DNA of 64,000 nucleotides from an uncultured bacterium (GCA_905215155.1 CAJMPJ010000003.1:71176-135175); one strand, 5' to 3'; shown: positions 10,878 through 19,835, numbered from the stretch's first letter. Made by a program: numbers and translations. The notes: generated by a model not told the origin, from the letters alone.

Positions 10878-11033
10878 ATGTTAGCAAACGGAACCAATGA
10901 ATGCAGCTGCAAAAAAACAAACTGCGAAAGGCATGGAAAATGCGAAGAATGTATCGGGCACCATAAAAACAGCAGCCGCTATCCAAAGCCCTACTGCATG
11001 CAGAATCACAGAAAGCCCAAAAAACAGGATTAA
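10878..11033 (+). CDS. Small cysteine-rich protein, 51 residues
   Basis: The frame starts at ATG 10878 after AGAGAGGAAAAAATC and ends with TAA. The Cys pattern is C9, C11, C16, C22, C25 and C40 (CSCKKTNCERHGKC, then CIGHH and PYC), with His between, as in a small zinc-binding knuckle. Similar short Cys-rich proteins are common as hypotheticals in Lachnospiraceae, from memory only. No function is known to me. It ends 104 bases before the response regulator gene, and the operon promoter lies between them, so it is probably a separate unit. Confidence 0.65.
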   Translation: MLANGTNECSCKKTNCERHGKCEECIGHHKNSSRYPKPYCMQNHRKPKKQD

Positions 11034-11101
11034 TTCTCATTTCTTAATAATTCTTAATTCCTTCTAAATCTCGTTGTCATTCTCCCTGTAAATGTTATAA
11101 T
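11034..11101 (+). promoter_or_regulatory. Operon promoter with OmpR-type direct repeats
   Basis: TTGTCA (11074-11079) and TATAAT (11096-11101) are 16 bases apart and precede the regulator gene. Immediately upstream are direct repeats TTCTTAAT (11041-11048), TTCTTAAT (11051-11058) and TTCTAAAT (11062-11069), with a weaker TTCTCATT at 11034. The 10- to 11-base spacing and position next to the minus-35 are typical of OmpR-family activator sites, suggesting autoregulation. Confidence 0.65.
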
Positions 11102-11137
11102 TTTTCATATTCAAAACAGCAAAGGAGGAAGCGGACT

Positions 11138-11851
11138 ATGGAAGCAGCTCAACAGATCCTGATCGTGGATGACGATACCGATATCCGGGAAGTCCTCCGC
11201 GTTCATCTGGAAAACAACGGCTATTCCGTAATGGAAGCGGCAAACGGCAAAGATGCGGTTTCCGCAGTTTTAAATCATGTGGATATCGACTTGATCATAC
11301 TGGATATCATGATGCCCGGTTTATCCGGAATCGACGTCTGCAAACAGATCCGGAAATCCTCTTCCGCCCCCATACTGTTCCTCACAGCCAAGTCAAAGGA
11401 AAGTGACAAAGCCGCTGCCTATGAAAACGGGGGAGACGATTATCTGGTAAAGCCCTTTTCCCAGACCGAACTCCTTATGAAAGTCCATTCCCTTCTTCGC
11501 AGATATGTGATCTACAAAGGGAAGACCGATGGCGGCACCGGCAGTTATGAAATCCAGCTGCAGGATATTGTGATCGACACCCAAACCCATACTGTCTGCC
11601 GGGAAAACCACAAAATAGACCTTACAGACACAGAATTCCAGATCCTTTTGTTTCTGGTAAAGAATAAGGGGTGCGCCAAAGACGCACAGGCCATTTACGA
11701 AGGTGTGTGGAACGATAAATTCCTTCCCTCCTCCACCAACACCATTATGGTTCACATTTTAAAGCTGAGGAAAAAACTGGAGCTGGACTTCAACAACCCG
11801 ACCATTATCCGCACCGTTTGGGGAAAGGGCTATCAAATTGATGAAATTTAG
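11138..11851 (+). CDS. OmpR/VanR-type response regulator
   Basis: DNA-binding regulator with a receiver domain (1-120) and a winged-helix Trans_reg_C domain (about 145-235). The phosphoacceptor is D56 in LIILDIMMPG, with the acidic pair D11/D12, and the conserved Lys is in DDYLVKPF. AAAGGAGG precedes the ATG. The coding end overlaps the kinase start, so the two are translationally coupled. As the first gene of an operon with cell-envelope modification genes, it probably responds to envelope stress or cationic peptides. Its likely operator is the set of direct repeats upstream. Confidence 0.93.
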   Translation: MEAAQQILIVDDDTDIREVLRVHLENNGYSVMEAANGKDAVSAVLNHVDIDLIILDIMMPGLSGIDVCKQIRKSSSAPILFLTAKSKESDKAAAYENGGDDYLVKPFSQTELLMKVHSLLRRYVIYKGKTDGGTGSYEIQLQDIVIDTQTHTVCRENHKIDLTDTEFQILLFLVKNKGCAKDAQAIYEGVWNDKFLPSSTNTIMVHILKLRKKLELDFNNPTIIRTVWGKGYQIDEI

Positions 11852-13169
11852 CGGCAGAACCTCCCTTCGTTATAAACAGATCTATGTGCTGATTTTCGGT
11901 GTTTTGGTCAGCTTTTTGATGTATTTCATCACTCAGACCTTTGGAAACTATCTGGTTTCCAAAAATCATCTGAATGAAGACGTGTCCCGGAAACGGTTGG
12001 AGGGATATCAAAACTCCATAGAAACTTATGTAAAAAAAAATAAGCTTTCCGTCAAAGACGTCCGGGCCATCTCCAAATGGGTCAAAACCCACAAATACAT
12101 CTATCTGACCATTTATAGCGGGAATGAGATCCTATATGAATCAGGTTTCTGGAATGATGCTTATTCCGGCTATGAATCAGCAGGTGCTTTTTTGGAGATC
12201 AGCCAGCAGGCCACACGCAATATCGCGTTTACCGACGGCATCTATTCCGTATCCATCATCGATTCGTCTGAGATCAAATGGTATGACCTGGTATTTTATA
12301 GTTCCATGGGGATCTTTTTCCTGTTTTTATTTGGCATCCTCATTGCCTACAACCACCGGATCATTGCCAGGATCATGCTCTTATCCAAAGAGGTCTCCCT
12401 GATTGAGCAGGGGGATTTAGAGCAGCCCATCTATCATAAAGGGAATGATGAGATCGCCCTGTTAGCCGTCAATGCGGACAACATGCGCAATTCCATTATT
12501 GCAAGATATAAAAGTGAAAAGGAAGCATGGGAGGCAAACAGCGAACTGATCACCTCCATGTCTCACGACATACGGACGCCTTTGACCTCCCTCATCGGAT
12601 ATCTGGAGATTCTGGAATCCAAAGGCTACCATTCCGAGGAGCAGCTTGTCCGCTATATCAAAAACTGTAAGGAAAAATCCATTCAGCTAAAGGATCTGTC
12701 CGACAAACTGTTCCAGTATTTTCTTGTATTTGGCAAGGAGACCATCTTGATGAAGGAGGAAACCTTTGATGCCAGGATTCTTTTGGAACAGCTGATCAGC
12801 GAGCATGTATTCGGCTTGAGCAGCCAGGGGTTTGATGTGAGGACCGGATTTATGGAGCAGCCCTGTCAGATCACCGCTGATATCCAATACCTCAAGCGCC
12901 TGTTTGACAATCTGTTTTCCAATGTCTGCAAATACGCCGACCCAGCCGGTCCGGTCCTGGTTCACGGGGATTGTGACGGCAGCCGCCTGATCATCAGCAT
13001 CAGCAACGAGATCCGAAAGGACTGCGCCTTCACGGAAAGCACCGGCATCGGCCTTAAAACCTGCCGGAAAATAACAGAACAGATGAACGGAACCTTTGAG
13101 ATCAGGAAAAACCGTACCCGGTTTGAAGCAACCGCCGGGTTTCCCATCATTCCGCTTAGAAAGGAATAA
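11841..13169 (+). CDS. Sensor histidine kinase (VanS-like)
   Basis: Membrane sensor of the adjacent regulator. TM1 is about residues 13-33, an extracytoplasmic segment of about 115 residues follows, and TM2 is about 150-170. Then come a HAMP linker, the H box SMSHDIRTPLTSL with phospho-accepting H242, an N box (FDNLFSNVCKYA) and a short ATPase domain with GIGLKTC. The ATG at 11841 lies inside the last codons of the regulator. The ATPase domain is compact and its G1 region is less conserved than in EnvZ. Six bases separate it from the DltA-like gene, so it belongs to the same operon. The signal is not known. Confidence 0.9.
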   Translation: MKFSGRTSLRYKQIYVLIFGVLVSFLMYFITQTFGNYLVSKNHLNEDVSRKRLEGYQNSIETYVKKNKLSVKDVRAISKWVKTHKYIYLTIYSGNEILYESGFWNDAYSGYESAGAFLEISQQATRNIAFTDGIYSVSIIDSSEIKWYDLVFYSSMGIFFLFLFGILIAYNHRIIARIMLLSKEVSLIEQGDLEQPIYHKGNDEIALLAVNADNMRNSIIARYKSEKEAWEANSELITSMSHDIRTPLTSLIGYLEILESKGYHSEEQLVRYIKNCKEKSIQLKDLSDKLFQYFLVFGKETILMKEETFDARILLEQLISEHVFGLSSQGFDVRTGFMEQPCQITADIQYLKRLFDNLFSNVCKYADPAGPVLVHGDCDGSRLIISISNEIRKDCAFTESTGIGLKTCRKITEQMNGTFEIRKNRTRFEATAGFPIIPLRKE

Positions 13170-13175
13170 GAACCA

Positions 13176-14681
13176 ATGAAGAATGTTTTAGAATACTTAG
13201 AACGGTCTGCCACGGCCTTTCCCCATAAAACAGCAGTCGTGGACCCCGAAACCTCTATAACGTACAAGGAATTCCTTCACCATGCAAAAGCCATCGGCAG
13301 CTTTCTCTCCAAACAAGAGACTCCCGGCAGTCCGGTCGCCGTTTTCATGGATAAAAGCGTGGAAGCACTGGCTTCCTTTCTGGGGATCGTATATGCAGGC
13401 TGCTTTTATATTTCCATCAATACCGAGCTGCCTCCTGCCCGGATTCGCCAGATTTTAGAAACCTCCGGTGTTTCCAGCGTCATCTGTTCCGGGAAGGAGG
13501 GTCCGGCACTTTTGGAGGCCGGATATAAGGGAAGGTGTTTTGATTATTCTGACCTGAAAAAACAGGAGATTTTAGAAGATGTGCTTATGCACATTCGGGA
13601 AAATTCCCTGGACACAGACCCTCTTTACTGCAATTTTACGTCCGGTTCCACCGGAATTCCAAAAGGGGTCCTGGTCAGCCACCGCTCGGTCCTTGACTTT
13701 ATGGAATACTTTCCTGCCTTGTTCCACATAACGAAAGACGATGTGATCGGAAACCAGGCACCCTTTGATTTTGATGTGTCCGTAAAGGATATTTATTCCA
13801 CACTTTGTACGGGAGCCACCATGGTCATCCTGCCGAAGAAGCTCTTCTCCATGCCAGCAAGACTTCTGGATGCCCTTTGCGAGCACCAGGTGACCACCCT
13901 GATCTGGGCCGTTTCCGCCCTTTGCCTGGTCTCCCAGTTAAAAGGCTTCACCTATAAGGTCCCTTCCCTGGTGGATAAAGTGCTGTTCAGCGGAGAAGCC
14001 ATGCCTGTAAAGCAGTTGAATATCTGGCGGAAATATTTACCTCATGCCCGGTACGTGAATCTATACGGACCTACGGAGATCACCTGCAACTGTACATATT
14101 ATGAAATTCACCGGGAATTTGAAGACCACGAAAAAATACCCATTGGAAAACCATTTCCCAATGAAAAGGTCTTTCTTCTTGATGAGAATAACAGACCGAT
14201 TACAAAAGCAGGCATCACGGGAGAGATCTGTGTGGCAGGAACCGCTCTGGCCCTTGGTTATTACCGGAACCGGGAGCAGACAGACCGGGCCTTTGTACAA
14301 AACCCTTTGAACCCTCATTATCCGGAACTGATTTACCGGACCGGGGATCTTGCACACTATAATGAAACCCATGAACTTTGTTTTGCAGGCCGGAAAGACT
14401 TTCAGATCAAACACATGGGACACCGCATCGAGCTGGAGGAAATTGAAATAGCCTTGAACAGCTTTCCTCTTATTGAGCGCGCATGCTGTGTTTTTGATGC
14501 AAAAAAAAGCAGGATCACCGCATTTTATGTAGGCAATATGGAAGGAAAAGAGCTGTCTGTTTCCATGAGGAAAACCTTACCTGTCTATATGATTCCTACT
14601 GTTTTTCATTCCCTCGCTGAACTGCCTGTTACCGGCAACGGAAAAATAGACAGAAAAAAATTACTGGAGATGTGTCAATGA
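13176..14681 (+). CDS. DltA-like amino acid adenylating enzyme with altered pocket
   Basis: Activates an amino acid as acyl-AMP and loads it on the downstream carrier protein. The P-loop FTSGSTGIPKG is at 154-164. YGPTE is at 297-301. The catalytic lysine is K490 (GNGKIDRK). D200 in FDFDVS is the residue that binds the alpha-amino group. Two pocket positions differ from characterised D-Ala ligases: the Cys of the LFCGE-type motif, which enforces D-Ala selection, is S272 (LFSGEAMP), and the FDLSVMD Met is K204. The length of 501 is normal. The stop overlaps the next start (ATGA). D-alanine remains possible, but the changes argue for a different or less strict substrate. Confidence 0.82.
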   Translation: MKNVLEYLERSATAFPHKTAVVDPETSITYKEFLHHAKAIGSFLSKQETPGSPVAVFMDKSVEALASFLGIVYAGCFYISINTELPPARIRQILETSGVSSVICSGKEGPALLEAGYKGRCFDYSDLKKQEILEDVLMHIRENSLDTDPLYCNFTSGSTGIPKGVLVSHRSVLDFMEYFPALFHITKDDVIGNQAPFDFDVSVKDIYSTLCTGATMVILPKKLFSMPARLLDALCEHQVTTLIWAVSALCLVSQLKGFTYKVPSLVDKVLFSGEAMPVKQLNIWRKYLPHARYVNLYGPTEITCNCTYYEIHREFEDHEKIPIGKPFPNEKVFLLDENNRPITKAGITGEICVAGTALALGYYRNREQTDRAFVQNPLNPHYPELIYRTGDLAHYNETHELCFAGRKDFQIKHMGHRIELEEIEIALNSFPLIERACCVFDAKKSRITAFYVGNMEGKELSVSMRKTLPVYMIPTVFHSLAELPVTGNGKIDRKKLLEMCQ

Positions 14682-15862
14682 AAGAAGCCTTCCATGCTGC
14701 AGCCATAGAATTTGCTGCACGCAATTACCAAACCCCATTTTATGTATTTGATACGGACCTTCTTGCCGGACAGATCAAAAAGATCCGAACCGTTTTAGGA
14801 GATGGCCCGGAGCTTTGCTATGCCATGAAAGCCAATCCTTTTCTGGTAAAAAGCCTGGAAGGACTGGTGGATTCCTTTGAAGTCTGCTCTCCAGGCGAAT
14901 TTGCCATCTGCGAACGGGCGGAGCTTCCTATGAATAAAATCGTCATGTCCGGGGTACATAAAAATCCTTCCGACGTGGAATATGCCTTAAAAGAATACGG
15001 AGGTGATATCCTTTATACCATAGAATCCCTCTCCCACTGGCAGACCCTAAAAGAGTTTACAGAAACATACCGGCTTCCGGTCCGTGCTCTCCTGCGCCTT
15101 ACAAGCGGGAACCAGTTTGGAATGGAGGAATGCCTGATACGGAAAATCATTGGAAACGGCCCTTATGAGTTTATCACCATAGAAGGAATCCAGTACTTTT
15201 CCGGCACCCAGAAAAAATCCCCTTCCAGGCTTTCCAAGGAACTTGCCATGCTGGACGGTCTTTGCAGGGAACTGAAAGACCAATACGATTTCAACGTTTC
15301 AAAAATTGAATACGGCCCCGGCCTTCCTGTCTGCTATTTTGAAGAAGAAGCAAATCAGGAGGATCTCATGTTGGCAAGCCTTTCTGCCTCCATAAAAGCA
15401 TTGACCTTTGGCGGAAAGGTCACTCTGGAAATGGGGCGCTTTATCGCTGCCTCCTGCGGGTCATATGTGACACGGGTGGTGGATCAGAAAACCAACAAAG
15501 GCCAAAACTACTGCATCGTAGACGGAGGCATCCACCAGCTGAACTATTACGGACAAATGCTGGCCATGAAAAAGCCTTCCATCGTTCACCTTGGGAAAAA
15601 GGGCAAAGAAGTAAAGGAATGGACCGTCTGCGGTTCCCTCTGTACGGTCAATGACGTGCTTGTAAAGCAGTATCCGTTTCAGGATTTAAAAAAGGGAGAT
15701 GCCCTTGTTTTTCAAAAAACGGGAGCCTATTCGGTCACCGAGGGAATGTCCCTGTTCTTAAGCCGGGATTTCCCCCTGATTCTCCTCTATTCGGAGAAAC
15801 ATCAGTTTCAAACGGCAAGACCCTCTCTGGCCGCAGATCAATTCAATTATACACAATCATAA
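14678..15862 (+). CDS. Fold-III PLP enzyme, diaminopimelate/ornithine decarboxylase-like
   Basis: PLP-dependent enzyme with an alanine-racemase-type barrel. The Schiff-base lysine is K51 in YAMKANP. The phosphate-binding Gly-rich loop is EYGPGLP (211-217). EMGR at 251-254 stands for the usual EPGR. The decarboxylase cysteine region is conserved as SLCTVNDVL (C322). The usual HxHxGSQ is changed to IQYFSGTQ, so the His that stacks on PLP is missing. This marks a divergent subfamily, not housekeeping LysA. The start ATG overlaps the adenylating-enzyme stop. Its place between the adenylating and carrier genes suggests that it makes, or converts, the amino acid attached by the pathway. A racemase role is the main alternative. 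Confidence 0.78.
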   Translation: MKEAFHAAAIEFAARNYQTPFYVFDTDLLAGQIKKIRTVLGDGPELCYAMKANPFLVKSLEGLVDSFEVCSPGEFAICERAELPMNKIVMSGVHKNPSDVEYALKEYGGDILYTIESLSHWQTLKEFTETYRLPVRALLRLTSGNQFGMEECLIRKIIGNGPYEFITIEGIQYFSGTQKKSPSRLSKELAMLDGLCRELKDQYDFNVSKIEYGPGLPVCYFEEEANQEDLMLASLSASIKALTFGGKVTLEMGRFIAASCGSYVTRVVDQKTNKGQNYCIVDGGIHQLNYYGQMLAMKKPSIVHLGKKGKEVKEWTVCGSLCTVNDVLVKQYPFQDLKKGDALVFQKTGAYSVTEGMSLFLSRDFPLILLYSEKHQFQTARPSLAADQFNYTQS

Positions 15863-15876
15863 AGGAGTTTATAACA

Positions 15877-16104
15877 ATGGAACAACTATTAGAGATATTA
15901 AACGCGATCAACCCTGGCATTGACTACGAAACAGAAACAAAACTCATCGACGAAGGACTGTTAGATTCCTTTTCCATTCTCTCTCTTATTCCGGAATTAG
16001 AGGATGCTTTTGATATCGAGATCACCCCGGCTGATATGGTACCTGTTAATTTTAATTCTGCAAATTCACTTTGGGAGATGATCAAGCGGCTCCAAGAGGG
16101 ATAA
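15877..16104 (+). CDS. dltC: DltC-like acyl carrier protein
   Basis: Small acidic carrier that holds the activated amino acid as a thioester. It has 75 residues with the phosphopantetheine site S31 in EGLLDSFSILS. DltC proteins usually have about 78 residues and a DS(M/L)x motif, so the fit is good. AAAGGAG precedes the ATG, and 14 bases separate it from the PLP gene. It would be loaded by the enzyme at 13176 and serve the MBOAT protein encoded three bases downstream. Confidence 0.88.
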   Translation: MEQLLEILNAINPGIDYETETKLIDEGLLDSFSILSLIPELEDAFDIEITPADMVPVNFNSANSLWEMIKRLQEG

Positions 16105-16107
16105 ACC

Positions 16108-17691
16108 ATGACTTACAATTCACTCCTATACCTTTTTATCTTTTTACCCGGGGTGCTGGCGGCCTATCACTTTGCGCCCCAGCGCCACAGGCCAAAGGTC
16201 CTGCTGGCGGCAAGCTACCTGTTTTTCCTCTCTTTAAGCGGAAAGCTGCTGGTATATCTGCTTTTTTCCACTCTTTCCCTCCATTATATGGGGCTGTGGC
16301 TTGGCTCCTGCAAGGCAGAGGGAGATTTAAAACTGCTTACCGCCGGGGAAAGAAAGGCGGTAAAGGCTGTTTATGCAGGAAAACGCCGCAAAATCCTGTG
16401 GTTTGGGATCGGACTGCAGCTTGGCATTTTACTGGTGCTGAAATACTCCGGTTTCTTTATCTCAAATATCAACGGAGTATTGAACCTGTTTTCCTTTCAT
16501 CCCCTTCTGCCTTCCGTAAAATTTGCCCTTCCCATCGGAATCTCCTTTTATACCCTGCAGGCAGTTTCCTACCTGATTGATGTTTATTATGAGAAAATAA
16601 AGCCTGACCATAATCTATTGCGGCTGGCTCTTTATCTTGCCTTTTTTCCGACTCTCATGGAAGGCCCGATCTGCCGCTACACCCAGACTGCGGACTCCTT
16701 ATATCGGGGAACCCCTCTGGACTATAAAAATCTTACCTTTGGCATGCAGAGGATCCTTTGGGGGCTGTTTAAAAAGCTGGTGATTGCAGACCGGCTGAAT
16801 CTATTTGTGGAAACCATCTTTAACAATCCCGGCAGTTACAGCGGGATTACGGTCATCCTCGGAGCTGTTTTATATACCTTCCAGCTCTATGCCGATTTTT
16901 CAGGCTGCATCGACATGACCATCGGTACCGGGGAACTGTTTGGAATTACCATACCGGAAAACTTTCGTCAGCCTTTTTTTTCCAAAACAGCTTCTGAATT
17001 CTGGAGACGCTGGCACATCACACTGGGTGCCTGGTTAAAGGATTATATCTTTTATCCTATTTCTTTGACAAAATTTGTAAAGAATCTGGGAAAGAAATAC
17101 CGGGAACGGTTCGGAAAGCATTTGGGCCAGATATTGACCTCCTCCATCGCTTTATTCGGCGTATGGATGGCAAACGGTTTTTGGCATGGAACCGGGTGGA
17201 ATTATATCTTTTTTGGCATGTATTACTTTGTCCTCATCCTCCTTGGTAATTTACTGGAGCCTGTCATCGTAAAGACAACCGATGCTTTAAGGATCGACCG
17301 CAACTGCCTTCCATACCGGATACTGCAAAGCACAAAGCTGCTGGTCCTTGTTTTTACCGGAGAACTGTTTTTTAGAGCTAAGGATCTTACGACAGGCTTT
17401 CATATGTTTTTTTCCATTTTCACGGGATTCGACTGGTCCATACTCACAGACGGCTCTCTTCTTAAATTAGGACTGTCCATTCCGGATTTCTTTGCTGTTT
17501 TCCTTGGTTTTCTGGCCGTTCTTACGGTTGGTGTGATCCATGAACGGGGGATCTCCATCCGGCAGAAAATTTCCGGCTGGAAGATGCCAGCCAGATTTGC
17601 TTTTCTCTATGCCGCCATTTTTATAGTGCTGATCCTTGGGGCATACGGGGACGGATATTTACCGGCAAAGCTGATTTACGCCGGATTTTAA
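16108..17691 (+). CDS. MBOAT acyltransferase, DltB/AlgI-like
   Basis: Polytopic membrane O-acyltransferase predicted to move the amino acyl group from the carrier across the membrane. It has about ten hydrophobic segments. The MBOAT signatures are present: EFWRRWHIT with H303, and ANGFWHGTGWNY with the catalytic-type H360. At 527 residues it is closer in length to AlgI/PatA-type proteins than to DltB (about 390-400). The extra length includes a charged loop near residues 70-95. The start is 3 bases after the carrier stop. The position in a dlt-like operon supports a DltB role. Confidence 0.87.
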   Translation: MTYNSLLYLFIFLPGVLAAYHFAPQRHRPKVLLAASYLFFLSLSGKLLVYLLFSTLSLHYMGLWLGSCKAEGDLKLLTAGERKAVKAVYAGKRRKILWFGIGLQLGILLVLKYSGFFISNINGVLNLFSFHPLLPSVKFALPIGISFYTLQAVSYLIDVYYEKIKPDHNLLRLALYLAFFPTLMEGPICRYTQTADSLYRGTPLDYKNLTFGMQRILWGLFKKLVIADRLNLFVETIFNNPGSYSGITVILGAVLYTFQLYADFSGCIDMTIGTGELFGITIPENFRQPFFSKTASEFWRRWHITLGAWLKDYIFYPISLTKFVKNLGKKYRERFGKHLGQILTSSIALFGVWMANGFWHGTGWNYIFFGMYYFVLILLGNLLEPVIVKTTDALRIDRNCLPYRILQSTKLLVLVFTGELFFRAKDLTTGFHMFFSIFTGFDWSILTDGSLLKLGLSIPDFFAVFLGFLAVLTVGVIHERGISIRQKISGWKMPARFAFLYAAIFIVLILGAYGDGYLPAKLIYAGF

Positions 17692-17702
17692 GAGGTGATG
17701 AA

Positions 17703-18668
17703 ATGAAAATCAACCATAGAACCAGAGCTTTGCTTTTTTTAACCGGTCTTTTTATCTTGCTGTTTTTGATATCCTATCTCATCCTTCCTTCTAACAGCGT
17801 GGGGGATGGCTTATACAAAAAGGCAAACGGGATTCTAAAGGAACCGGAGCATACCATAGATTACATCGTCATCGGCGACAGTGAAGCCAGCACAAGCATT
17901 TCTCCCATGGAGATTTGGAATGCTTACGGCTACACCGGATATAACTGCGGAGTTCCCGCCCAGCAGCTTCAGGATACTTACTACTTGCTGGAACGAGTAC
18001 TGGAAAAACAGTCTCCAAAAGTGGTCCTGCTGGAAACCAATGCCTTTTACCGGGATTTTAAATACATCAATGCTCTGGAAAATACCGTGGAAGATACGGC
18101 AAAGAAGCTGTTTCCTGTCTACAAATACCATAACAACTGGAGATATTTTCATCTCTATATGCTGAAAAATCTCCGGAAATCTCCGAATCAGGGACGTGTC
18201 ACCGTATTCAAGGGATTTCAGTATAACACGGCCGTAAAGCCCTATCAGGGCGGCCCTTACGGAAAAGAAACCGATCAGATATACCAAATCGGAGACCAGC
18301 CCTTGCAGTACATGAACAAAATCGCAGAATTATGCAGGGAACGGGGAATTAAACTGATCCTGTATTCTTCTCCTTCTCCCAAATGCTGGACCTACCAAAA
18401 GCACAATGCGGCATTGGCATTTGCAAAAGAAAAACAGCTTCCATATATTGATTTTAATTTAATGACCGATGAACTTCACATTGATTGGGCAAAGGATACC
18501 AGAGATGAAGGGGATCATATCAACTACTATGGAGGGAAAAAGGTATCCGATTATATGGGTGCTTATCTAAAAAGGCACACCCATCTGCAAGACCACAGGG
18601 AGGAAGCAGCTTATTCCGCCTGGGAGGAAGAACTGAAGGCTTATCTCGCAATAACAAAGGACCACTGA
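17703..18668 (+). CDS. DltD-like SGNH-family membrane protein
   Basis: Single-pass membrane protein (TM about residues 9-29) with an extracytoplasmic SGNH-hydrolase-like domain. The nucleophile is S60 in IGDSEAS and the Asp/His pair is D271-H272 in DEGDHINYYGG. Membrane placement and gene order match DltD, which completes aminoacyl transfer to teichoic acid, but 321 residues is shorter than typical DltD (about 390-420). GAGGTGATGAA precedes the ATG. It is the last gene of the operon and ends only 3 bases from the convergent MFS gene. It could equally be an SGNH partner of an AlgI-type acyltransferase. Confidence 0.82.
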   Translation: MKINHRTRALLFLTGLFILLFLISYLILPSNSVGDGLYKKANGILKEPEHTIDYIVIGDSEASTSISPMEIWNAYGYTGYNCGVPAQQLQDTYYLLERVLEKQSPKVVLLETNAFYRDFKYINALENTVEDTAKKLFPVYKYHNNWRYFHLYMLKNLRKSPNQGRVTVFKGFQYNTAVKPYQGGPYGKETDQIYQIGDQPLQYMNKIAELCRERGIKLILYSSPSPKCWTYQKHNAALAFAKEKQLPYIDFNLMTDELHIDWAKDTRDEGDHINYYGGKKVSDYMGAYLKRHTHLQDHREEAAYSAWEEELKAYLAITKDH

Positions 18669-18671
18669 TCA

Positions 18672-19835
18672 TTAAAGGTTCGATCCGCACTCCTCTCTTT
18701 TTGAACTCCTGATTTCAGGAAGCAATACTGCCGCACATAATGCGTAAAGAAGCATCAGCACGGAAAATACGAGATAAGGCACATCTTTCCCCCACAAATC
18801 AAAAAGGCTTCCTCCTATGACAGGCCCTATGATATGGCCGATGCTGGACCCAAAGGTGTATCTTCCATAATAATCACCAATCACGTGTTCATTGATTCCC
18901 TTAACAAACATGGCATCCAGAGAATAATCCAAAGCTGAGGTGGACATCACATAAGCCGTCCACAAAACCTGAAAGGCTGACAGATCGTGGAAAACCACAA
19001 CTGCAATTGCCATAGCAGCCGCAAGGATGGAACTAAGCACAATTACTTTCCGGTATCCAAGGGTATCCCCCAGACGCCCTAAATAGGGTCCCAGTAAGGA
19101 AGATACCACCATTGGCAGAAAGAATACAGTTGCAAGCTCTATCATATCCAGATCAAAGGACGCTTTTAAAAACGGGATCAATAACACCTGGGGTATACTG
19201 AGGAAAAGGCAGAGAAACAGATTGAAAAACCAGAGCTTTTGTTTCTCTTTTGTAAAAGCCACGGGCTTTAAATGACGGACGGGAGTTTTTTCCGTCCGTT
19301 TTACGTTGCGGAGGCAGCATAAAAATCCAAGGACCGCAGCTCCTGCCGAACACAGAAAAAACAGCTTCCAGCCGCTCATCAGATCATACTTGCTAAAGAT
19401 GAGAAAGGCCACGCCAACGCCGATCATACCGCCAAAATTACAGTTGCTGTGAAACGCTCCTATGCTTTGGGCAAAACTTGCATTGCCGTCTAAAATAAGC
19501 CCCATCACAGATATATTCAATAATATGCCTGCGGCTCCCTGAATGATACGGGCAGCCACCAGCTGCGGTATGGTTCCCGCCCCGGATAAAGCCAGATAGG
19601 CAACACCATAGACGGACAGCGACAAAAGCAGAAGAAAGCGGCGGCTGAACCGGTCAGACATGAAGCCCATAATCAGTTTCATGATCAAACCGGACAGCGC
19701 AAATACAGAAAAAAGCATGGTTAATTCCAATGTGGTAAAATGCAATCGTTCCGTATACAAAGGCAGCAGACCTCCAAAAATAATGCTGGGGAGAGAAACC
19801 AAAATAACCGGAGCTGCGATCTGTTTATTCTGCAT
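18672..19835 (-). CDS. MFS transporter
   Basis: Twelve-helix major facilitator. The loop 2-3 signature appears as GFMSDRFSRR (about residues 57-66). The second half repeats the pattern (YLGRLGDTLGYRK). At 387 residues the length is standard for drug/metabolite exporters of the MFS_1 group. AGAGGTGG precedes the ATG. It is monocistronic and convergent with the dlt-like operon with no terminator between. The substrate cannot be read from the sequence. Confidence 0.85.
   Translation of the reverse strand: MQNKQIAAPVILVSLPSIIFGGLLPLYTERLHFTTLELTMLFSVFALSGLIMKLIMGFMSDRFSRRFLLLLSLSVYGVAYLALSGAGTIPQLVAARIIQGAAGILLNISVMGLILDGNASFAQSIGAFHSNCNFGGMIGVGVAFLIFSKYDLMSGWKLFFLCSAGAAVLGFLCCLRNVKRTEKTPVRHLKPVAFTKEKQKLWFFNLFLCLFLSIPQVLLIPFLKASFDLDMIELATVFFLPMVVSSLLGPYLGRLGDTLGYRKVIVLSSILAAAMAIAVVVFHDLSAFQVLWTAYVMSTSALDYSLDAMFVKGINEHVIGDYYGRYTFGSSIGHIIGPVIGGSLFDLWGKDVPYLVFSVLMLLYALCAAVLLPEIRSSKREECGSNL

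Noticed and set aside
14678..15862. Annotation as lysA for lysine biosynthesis
   Set aside because: The HxHxGSQ and EPGR motifs are changed and the gene lies inside a carrier-protein operon, so the housekeeping role is unlikely.
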